Shown in pieces: positions 56,401-64,000 of a stretch of DNA of 64,000 bases. A program made the translations under genes and the position numbers. The DNA is taken from positions 62,001-126,000 of the forward strand of contig JAHLWZ010000805.1 in assembly GCA_020536535.1 (NCBI GenBank), given 5' to 3'. How positions within the stretch are numbered: position 1 is the first letter of the stretch; every line of letters starts with the position of its first letter. The notes beneath the pieces are model-generated. The model was not told the origin of the DNA. It worked only from the letters and a program-made list of their open reading frames with translations, and searched no databases. This DNA comes from Pelomyxa schiedti (Eukaryota > Evosea > Pelobiontida > Pelomyxidae).

Positions 56401-59400
56401 CTCCTTGTGCTGCAGCTCGGTAGTTTTCTGTTGTAATTCCGCTTCCAAGCGTTTAACGTCCGCCTCTCGTTGGTTTCCGTTCTCCGAAGCCCGTGAGTGT
56501 TCCTCGGTTTGTACTTTGAGCTTTTCCTGCAATTCTTCAATCGTGTGTTGCAATTTTGAACTATTTTCCTGTTCTGACTTGTACTCCTTCTCCATTGCCT
56601 TGAATCGCTCGTCGAGTTGCCCCATTTCCTCTCTTAGGTGCTCAAGCTCTGCTTTCTTGTGTGCCAGTTCATCTTCTCTTTGGTGAATATCCCCTTCTAG
56701 ACCCGTCTTTTGGGAGGACATCTGGGTGGATAATTCCTCCACTTCCTTGCGTTTAGCCTCTACGGCGGCCTCCAGTTGCTCTATTTTGATTCTGGCATTT
56801 TCTTCACTTTTCTCTTTTTCAGCTTGTATTTTGGTGATGTTTCCTTCAGCTTCAGATTGTGATTGGCTAATTCGAGTTTTCTCCTGTGCCAGGGCTTCCT
56901 CTGTGGCTTTGTTTTTGGATATGAGGGTTTCCAATTCACCCTTCTGTTGAAGGATAGTCTTTTCAAGAGTGCCGATAGTTTCTTGGAACTGTGCACTATG
57001 AATTTTTTCCTTTTGAAATGATTCCTCTTGTTGTAAGCCATTAATCTTTTCCTTTTCGCAGAGCTCCTCCAAAGCCTTATGCTTCACAGTTAAGTCATCG
57101 AACGCTTCTTTATGCTGGGTTGCAAGGGCAGTAGCTGATGAGCAGGCAAGGTCTTTCTCAGCAAGTTGGGACTCTAGCCCCTTCACCTGTACTTGTAATT
57201 CCTCAACCCGGCTACCAATTTCACCGGACTGGCCTTGGAGAAGAGCCCGCTTGTCTTGCTCGCTTTTGAGTTCATCTTCAAGATTTTTCACTTTTTCCTC
57301 AAAACCTCCAACTTTCAGTTGTAGTTGCTCTTTTTCTTGTGCAAGGGCTTCTGCCTCTGTTTTGGATTTTTCTGCCATGGTTTTGAATTCTTCTTGTATC
57401 TGGAGAGATTTTGCCACTTCTTTTTTGTGCTCGTCTTGCTCTGTTGTGAGTTTAAGCTCCAGGTCTGTTACTTGTGTAGCTAGGTGTTGTTTCTCGCGTA
57501 TTAGATCCTCAAGCTCATGCTGTCCCTTCTGTCCAGATTCCATGTGAGACTTGTTAACTTCTTTTTCTGCTTCCAAATCTCTTGACAATTGCTTCAGTTG
57601 TTCTGTCAATTCATTGACCTTATCATTGGCTTCCTTTTCTCGTTCTCCCGTTCTCTTCGATTCTGCCTTCTCCGTCTCGAGAGCTACTTTCGTACTCGAG
57701 AGTTCTTCTCCCATTGTCTTTGAATTTGTTTTTTCTTGTTCCAGAAGAGTATGTACTTGAGAAAGTTCTTCCACCACTTTCTTAGACTCCACTTTCTCGC
57801 CTTCAAGAGCAGATTTCAACTGTGACAATTCTTCTCCCATCCTCTTCGATTCTGCCTTCTCCGTATCGAGAGCTACTTTCGTACTCGAAAGTTCTTCTCC
57901 CATTGTCTTTGAATTTGCCTTTTCTTGTTCCAGAAGAGTATGTACTTGAGAAAGTTCTTCAACAACTTTCTTAGACTCTACTTTCTCGCCTTCAAGAACA
58001 GATTTCAACTGAGACAGTTCTTCTCCCATCCTCTTGGATTCTATCTTTTCCTGTTCAAGAGAGGCATTTGAGTGGGAGAGCTCTTCCCCTATTTTCTTAG
58101 ACTCTGCCTTTGCCTCTTCCAGAGCTACCTTCAAACCTGAGAGCTCTGAATTGAGGTTTTCTATAGTTTTATTTGCCTCTGCCTCCTTTAGAGATAGCTC
58201 CTGAGACTTTTCTTCAGCCTTCTTCAAATCACCTTCCAAACTCCCAACTTTCAATTTAAGTTCGTCGGTAGATTTATTGAGCACATCTATTTTGGAGGAT
58301 GCTTCTTTCAATTCCTCTCTTGTTCTGTTGAGCTCTGCAAGGAGGTTTTCAATTCTCGTATTTGCTGCGGACTCTTTATCTTCAGCACTCCCAGTTGCTC
58401 CTTTCAGCTGCAACTCCAGGTCACTTAGCTTTTCTTTAGCACGTCTCTCAGCTTCACAAACTCCTGCAAGTTTTGTGTTGACCTCCTCCAGTTCTGTGTT
58501 CAATTTAAGGCACTTATCGGCGGCCTCTTTCTCCTTGACTTCCAACTCAGCAGTTTTATTCTTCACGTCACCTAGTTCAGCTTCGAGTTCAGTGATTCTG
58601 TGACTCAAGTCGTTGGATTTACTTTCCATAGAATTGGCTTTTTCCGTGATTGCGTCTTTTTCATTTTGCAATTTGGCTTTCTCTTTGTCATGTTCCTCTA
58701 GTTGACCTTCCAATTCATGCAGTCGTTCCTCGCACCGTGTGGCGTTCTTTTGCGACTTCTCTAGTTTAGCTCTTACATCTTCTATCTCCACCTTCAATTT
58801 TTTTTCCATATCTGCAGCTGTGTTATGTGACTGCTCTAGCTGCTCCTCAAGTGTGTCAACTTTTTCTTTGAGGGCATCAGCTTTTTCTTGGAGGTCGGAG
58901 GCATGTTGGTCAGCAGATTTCTGCTGGCGCGCCTGTACGAAATTACTTCCCAGGCTTTGACCCCCACAAACCACTTACTTCTTTATGTGCCTCGTGAAGT
59001 TCTTCTTTTAGTTTTTTAATCTTGGCCGAATCTGAGTCCCTATCAGATTTAAGCTTTGAAATAGTCTCAACACGTTCAGAATCCTTCTTTTCTGAGGCAA
59101 TCAGTAAACAAAAAGACCAATATAACCACGAAAAAAGAGAGAGAGGAGAAGAGCAAGCAAACCCAGATGTTTCAGTTCGTCTGCTAGTTCATCCCGCTCT
59201 TTTATGGCTGCTTCAAGTTTTTCTTGCAATTCCTCTAGTTCACTGTTATCACTTCATTGATGTAAGTCGAAATCGGGACGCTGGAAGGCACACATTGTGG
59301 GTGCGGAACTGGGAGTCGGAGTAGGAGTAGGAGTGGCGGGAGGGGGAGTAGAGGTTCCTACTTGCTCTTCTTCATCCTCAGGCTCGCCTTCCCTGAAGTG

Positions 59401-60335
59401 TATAAGAACTTAATGAAGAAGGGAGGTCTTTGAGAGAAGGTCTGGTGGGAGATTTACTTGGCAACACCCATATTTGTGTCATTTATTACCACCTGGAAGT
59501 ATTATGTTACGTGAAGTTAAGAACTCCGGGTAATACATTGAGGGTTATAGGAGCACCCTTAGAAGACTTGGACATTACTAGTTGTTTGTTTATTGTTCCA
59601 GGCACATCTGCAAAATCTGCAAAGTTCAATTCTGTCTCCCCAAGAGTTGAAGCCTTGATCTTGCGTTCCTTTGGGAATTGAATTAGACAAAACTAGCCAA
59701 GCTCCTCTTAATCCAGTAAGTGTGTCAAACACAGTAACATGCTCCATACAAAGATAAAACCTATAAGTACAGAAAAGTGGCACTCAAAATAGGGGAGGTG
59801 TTTACAAATTCACTGGCTGTATGAAGATATTTTTTGTGGGATTCAATTATTTAAAGAGTGGCGTAGGATGGCATTTGGCATTTTATTTTGGCCAGACACA
59901 CACCTCAGCCACAGACACGTGGAGTGACTTCTCGTTGAATTTTCCCGTAGAACTGTCGCGAAACAGCGTGATGATGAAGTTGACCTGGTGGTTCCACTCA
60001 GCCGAGCCGCGCGTGACCGGGCACGGCACCGTGTGCGAGCGGTCCTTGAGGGCGAGGCCGCGTCGCCATTTCACGATCGCCGGGGCGCCGTCCGAAAGAG
60101 GAAGGTTCTTGGCGAGGACGAAAGTGATCGAGAACTTGTGCTTCCAGCCGACGCGACCGAGGCCGAAAAGCCCGGTCGTGGCGACCCCAGAGGTCGATGT
60201 CGACGCCGAAGTGTTCACGGTGTTGCCGATGAGGCCGCCGCTCCCGCTGGCCATTTCGAGAATCGAGGCGGTTGGGCTGGGACTGGTGTTGCCTGAGTCC
60301 CTCAGGGTGGCTGGGTTGCCTCTGTTCTTCCTCAT
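53439..60335 (-). CDS. Giant NT-C2 / coiled-coil / DIL-domain protein
   Basis: I read the blocks as one gene. The first exon (ATG 60335, MRKNRGNPATLRDSG) encodes an NT-C2 domain: HKFSITFVLAKNLPLS, IVKWRRGLALKDRS, SAEWNHQVNFIITLF, FNEKSLHVSV. After short exons ending the domain (LNFADFADVPGTINK, SKGAPITLNV) and a Pro/Thr linker comes a coiled coil of about 1500 residues (59220-54660), almost without introns. A DIL (dilute) domain ends the protein: KSMSSLAVTWTIVQSIH, YLHKFSRLLYAQYSHLLK, LVIPSIFEQ, AICIQFFCQVYYWINA, LSLSQLEDLSATS, KHCKQAASVLMLDPQILDLA, SPSQVATLVV. NT-C2 binds membranes; DIL is the cargo-binding globular tail of myosin V and afadin. There is no motor domain. It is likely an adaptor linking vesicles or membranes to cytoskeleton. 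DIL exon junctions are approximate. Confidence 0.75.
57653..58080. repeat. 189-bp tandem duplication in the coiled coil, built on a 63-bp (21-aa) unit
   Basis: The stretch starting at 57653 (CTCTTCGATTCTGCC) recurs at 57842 with about 95% identity, a 189-bp period. Protein units are 21 residues (three heptads), pattern SKxxxEELSxxxxxLxxEK, seen about eight times in a row. Sequence similarity between the 189-bp copies is higher than between their 63-bp subunits, so a three-unit block was duplicated recently. Confidence 0.85.
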
Positions 60336-60630
60336 GCTTGGTGTGGTGCGATTATGGGAAGGCTAGTTGCTGGCAGCTGGTTGTTGTACTCTCTTGGTTT
60401 TCCAATCGGTGGGTGAGGCCGAAATTACCACTCGCAGGGAACTGCTGCCTCGAGGGTTTTTTTTTTGTTTTGTTTGTTGCTTCGTTTCGCCGAAGACTGT
60501 GTTTGTCATTTCAACAAATGGTGGAAAGTAAAACAATAGAGAAATCACTTTCGTTTCTCTCTTTTTTCTTTCTTTCTTCACGCAAGAGATACAAAGTGGA
60601 ATGCGGAGGCAAAGTAACAATAAACTGTGC

Positions 60631-62221
60631 TTATTCGTGATGATTGTATACAGCAAAGTCCCCAAGCAGGCCACTTCTGGCCACAGTTTCTGCCCATTCT
60701 TCAATAAGATATGCACAGCCTTGAAGGTAATTTGCAAGGTCAGATTCAGTGGCGTTTATGTCCCGGAATCCTTCTTCCACTGTATGTTGTGCATAAATCA
60801 GTCCAACCTGGCAGTAGAGCCGAGTTAGCACTCATTCTCAACCCCGGAAGATAATGTGCGCACAGCTGACTTTGCAGCAGACAGAGGGGTCCAAAGCACA
60901 TGCCAACTGCTGGGGAGGTGGTCTGCAACAAATAATGGTAGAGGGCACGTCCACTTTTCGGCGAGCACTGACAGGGGTCGGGATGGATTGTCTGATGTCA
61001 TGTCGACGACGTGGCGGCACACGCTCGTGATGCTGGACGTTAGTTCCACAATAGGTCCAAGTGAAGATGAAGTGACAATATGAGATAATTCTGAGCTATT
61101 ATTTTCCAGCATAACAGTATCGCCCAAATCAGCAGCATAGCCAATGGTTTGGTGAGATAGCGTCCTGCACCGTAATTTTCCTTTGAATGTACTCCAAAAA
61201 GGGTAAAAGAGGATAGGATTATGAATGATGTGCTCTATTGCAGAAAGCAGGGGAGCGACAACTATAGCCATCCTCCAAAGTAGAGAGAAGATATCGATGG
61301 CAATCATGTGGTCTTCTTTATTCTCCTCCAAGATGGATCTATTCCTGCCCCATTTAGCAACAGAGTTGCCTAACAAGGTTAAATTTCCAGTAGTGTAAGC
61401 AATCTCAAAGTAGGGTAGTGCCATTAATGAAACACCATCTGAAAACGGTGACAATAGCACAGCCACAATGGCCCCAGAATATCCTACAACATTCATAGTT
61501 CCACCAGCAACCTTTCCGATTCCTCCATTTTGGTGGTTCTTAAGGGCTTCATCGGCCCTTTTCCTCATCCTTGCGGCTACATTGTTGGCAACTTCCTTCA
61601 CCTCGCTTGATCCAGTGTAGTGTCCTCCACTAGGGACCTGGTTCCCCGCCACTTCAGCAGTTACAAAAGCCAAACTCGCCATTTCAAATGAATCCAGTAC
61701 ACACTGTAGCATGCTTTCCACACATTCTTTCCCACCAAATTTCCGCACTGACGCCTTATTCCAATAATCTGGGCTCTGCAAATCCGCCAGTACATGGAGC
61801 AGAACAGCCACCTTTGTTGCTGTAGTATCGTGACCAGTATCCGTGATTCCACAGAGAAACGTTGCCTTAAGGGATTCACGTACAGCAAAAATGTACCCCT
61901 TTGGAAAATGCTTGATTTGCAGATGCTCCAGACCTGGAAATTGTGGTGATAGGGGTTCTCCAAGCCTCACAATCCATAATCCCTCTATCCCGCTTGTGAT
62001 AGTGCAATATTAGAAAAACAAGTCCAAACACCCAAAAGAAAATATCACGAGCCAAAACAAACGCAAAAGTATAAACCAACAGCAAAAAGCCAAGGCATAT
62101 CACAGCTCAAAAAGAAAAATCAAAAACATAAACACAATCACACAAATGAAACACACAATATGAGGTCAGCAGCACATGTCAGTATTGATTCTTTCTCCTC
62201 CTTGCAAAGTATGTTGTTCAT
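60631..62221 (-). CDS. Unidentified protein with hydrophobic segments
   Basis: The tentative start ATG 62221 (MNNILCKEEKESILTCAADL) joins, across a 5' intron, to IFGIEGLWIVRLGEPLSPQF. One long exon (about 61990-60850) then gives LEHLQIKHFPKGYIFAVRES, LKATFLCGITDTGHDTTATK, MLQCVLDSFEMASLAFVTAE, VVGYSGAIVAVLLSPFSDGV, SLMALPYFEIAYTTGNL and SLLWRMAIVVAPLLSAIEHI. A 35-nt intron (60838-60804, with a TGCTAAC branch-site-like box) leads to VGLIYAQHTVEEGFRDINAT and a stop at 60631. It may be membrane-associated. I do not recognise the family. The promoter region holds copy B of the two-copy element. Confidence 0.55.
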
Positions 62222-62409
62222 TTTATGCAATACCACTCGAGCTGGCCAGGCACCCCTCGGGATTGTGGGAGATACCGTCGATGTCATGTCCTCGCTTTCC
62301 CTTTTTCAGGTTTTTTTTTTTTTTGTTGTTTGCTGCTACGAGACACAACGACCTCGACCGGCATCGCGTGTCACATCAGAATAGTTACCAGAAAATTTTT
62401 CGATATCTG

Positions 62410-62490
62410 AATAAAATAATCAACAGACCGGAACGCTGTCATTTTCCTTGTTGTCTCTCAGGATCGGCGGTCTGGTGTTTTTTTATTTCG
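62410..62490. repeat. Copy B of the two-copy imperfect-palindrome element
   Basis: AATAAAATAATCA-a-CAGACCGGAA is followed, after a longer spacer, by TCAGGATCG-g-CGGTCTGGTG and a TTTTTTTATTT run. CAGACCG and CGGTCTG can pair as a perfect 7-bp stem, and flanking AATAAAA/TTTTATT extends it. It lies about 190 bp upstream of the (-) gene start at 62221 in a 370-bp stretch without a gene. Copy A is at 10441-10506. Confidence 0.7.
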
Positions 62491-62591
62491 CCATCTTTAG
62501 CTACGGTGAAGGGGATTTCTAGCTAAAGCAAACTTTTGGACCAAGAATTTAGATTAAAATTGTTAATGTTGGCACTAGGATGAATGCTTGG

Positions 62592-64000
62592 TTAGGTTTT
62601 CTTCTTTGCCTTGTTGCGTTCAGCACCAATCACAAGCATATCATTGGTTAGGATTGTAGACTTTCCAGAAATGATGTCGCTTAGCTCGGCACCAAAGCCT
62701 GTTGGTGTCCCAGTGACAAAGGCTAGTGGTTCTGTTGGTGTTACTGTTGTTGTTGCGGTTGCGGTTGCTGTGGATGGCGATGGTGGGGGAATGATGGCTG
62801 AAGATGAGGATGTTGTTACGGATGTGCTTGAAGTTTTGAGGCTGTTTGTGGGTGTGGGGTAGGGTTCAGAGGGTAAATTTGGGTTTGGAGTTGGTGGAAG
62901 GGGTTCTGGAACATAATCTTCCTTACGCCACAGCTGATTGTCTTTGCCTGCACGCCATTCCCACAGTATGACAAGCTATTTTTAGGTTAGTTTCCTTTGG
63001 ATTGAATTGTGGTTGTTGTAGATGAAATTGAGATACAAAGTGGTTGGAAGAGGTAGAGAAAATACCTTGGATCCACGGTCTAGATCCATGCATTGTGTTG
63101 GATCAGTGTCAGTACGTAGAACCCCGTCCTGTGCAGTGTTAAACGTGTTTTCAGTGTTCATATACGGGGACATACTCCTCCGAGTTTCCAGTTCTGAGAA
63201 ATGGCATATGTATTTTGAGGCATAACTATGAGCTTGCGCATTCCTTGCAAGTCTGGTGCTGGGGAAATATCGATAGCGAACCCGGTCTTGGCATTGCATA
63301 TGTTAGTACCATTCCAGCGCCACATTTGAAGCAGTCCGGACCGCTCCGCTGCAACACATAAGGGAGTGTTTGGATCCTCGCAGTTACCTTATTCAAAGAA
63401 AGAGGTAAATGAAAACGAATGTGTTAAAGTGGCCTTACCATAGGGTTGAAGAACCCCCACGCCTGTTTCGGAGACAATATAAAAGGCAGATTCATCCTTT
63501 GTGAATTACATAAAAATAGCATTGGCACAAAGGCATACAGGTGGTGTCTCTGTGAAAGGGTTGCATGTTTTGAGTAAATCAATCACTCCATGCATAGTAT
63601 ATTTGGATGTTACACTGTCGAAATCGTACACATTCAATGTTTGTAAAGTTCTGGAACCTGGTTTCGTAGTTACAAGGACAAAAACGGGAAGTAGGTACGC
63701 TGCTTATATTACCTTTGGCTAGATTTGACAACTGGCCTGGGTTTAGTGTAAAAGCACTACGTAAGGCTGAGCAAAACGCAGAGTAATCAATATCCAGCTT
63801 AGCAGTGCCGAATTTGGCGGACCAAAATCTAAGCGCTTCCTTGAGAGGCAGTGTAAGTACAGACTGGGGAAAAAAGGCCAAAAGGAAAGTGCCTTATCAT
63901 GAATATTTGTGGCGGCATTGAAGTTTTGCCCTGCAGTGAGGCTTCTGGCTTTTACTAATAAATCCAACAAGGATTTAAGTTGGGATGTGCTCTCTGTGAG
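62592..64000 (-). CDS. Ricin-type beta-trefoil protein, 5' part outside the window
   Basis: The reading starts beyond 64000. The first visible exons encode LLDLLVKARSLTAGQN, then TLPLKEALRFWSAKFGTAKL, a helical block with the look of an amoebozoan N-terminal domain, and TLQTLNVYDFDSVTSKYTMH. Near 63420-63080 comes a ricin-type lectin trefoil: DPNTPLCVAAERSGLLQMW, NICNAKTGFAIDISPAPDL, YAISQNWKL, then, across an intron, TDTDPTQCMDLDRGSK with LVILWEWRAGKDNQLWR. A Pro/Thr/Ser-rich tail of about 90 residues ends in a basic ERNKAKKKT and a TAA at 62592-62594. No signal peptide can be judged. The function is probably carbohydrate binding; a toxin role is not suggested by the sequence. Confidence 0.62.

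Noticed and set aside
54900-58960. Many Ser/Cys-rich + strand frames opposite the coiled-coil gene
   Set aside because: They mirror the Glu/Lys/Leu codons of the coiled coil; no domain or ATG context supports them.

Overview
The window is nuclear DNA of a protist with compact, intron-rich genes. Introns are GT-AG, mostly about 35-120 nt, often with a T-run before the acceptor. TAA, TAG and TGA all serve as stops, so the code is standard. The content (EGF/CUB receptor-type TKL kinases with EGF-like ectodomains, an amoeba-like c-type lysozyme, a ricin-type trefoil protein, a multi-exon debranching enzyme and a U2 snRNA) fits a free-living amoebozoan. An archamoeba such as a pelomyxid or mastigamoebid is plausible, but that is inference. 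About 26 genes lie in 64 kb on both strands, and neighbouring stops or starts are often only 60-300 bp apart. Coordinates below span whole genes with introns; splice junctions were read by eye from GT/AG sites and family continuity.

Layout. 1-7.4 kb: 5' end of midasin (-), an Arf-like and a Rab GTPase (+), and an eIF4B/4H-like RRM protein (-). 7.6-13.7 kb: a YeiH/UPF0324-type transporter, an unidentified multi-pass membrane protein and a LENG8/THP3-type SAC3 protein, all (-). 13.8-15.0 kb: a poorly resolved possible gene (+). 15.1-18.4 kb: a membrane-anchored alpha/beta-hydrolase-like protein (-). 18.6-27.0 kb: two tandem paralogous receptor-like TKL kinases (+). 27.1-31.0 kb: a RING protein and a MATE transporter (-). 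31.2-38.1 kb: glycogen debranching enzyme and lysozyme (+). 38.2-39.2 kb: ARV1 (-). 39.3-43.6 kb: a DBP4/DDX10-type helicase that appears fused to five N-terminal CCHC zinc knuckles (+). 43.7-45.5 kb: an AGC kinase (-). 45.9-48.9 kb: a coiled-coil/propeller-like protein (+) and a low-complexity protein (-). 49.2-52.0 kb: GINS subunit SLD5, U2 snRNA and a TLC-domain ceramide synthase, all (+). 52.1-53.1 kb: an unknown small protein (-). 53.4-60.3 kb: a giant NT-C2/coiled-coil/DIL protein (-). 60.6-64 kb: an unknown protein and a ricin-trefoil protein running off the window (-).

Most genes are housekeeping: ribosome biogenesis (midasin, DBP4), replication (SLD5), splicing and mRNA processing (U2, LENG8), translation (eIF4B), vesicle traffic (Arf, Rab, NT-C2/DIL), and lipid and glycogen metabolism (CerS, ARV1, AGL). 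No transposon, CRISPR array or tRNA was recognised. The least ordinary items are the zinc-knuckle/DBP4 fusion, the tandem receptor kinases with an unusual cytosolic beta-sandwich domain, the bacterial-type YeiH transporter, the hydrolase-like membrane protein, and a two-copy imperfect-palindrome element found upstream of two unrelated membrane-protein genes.
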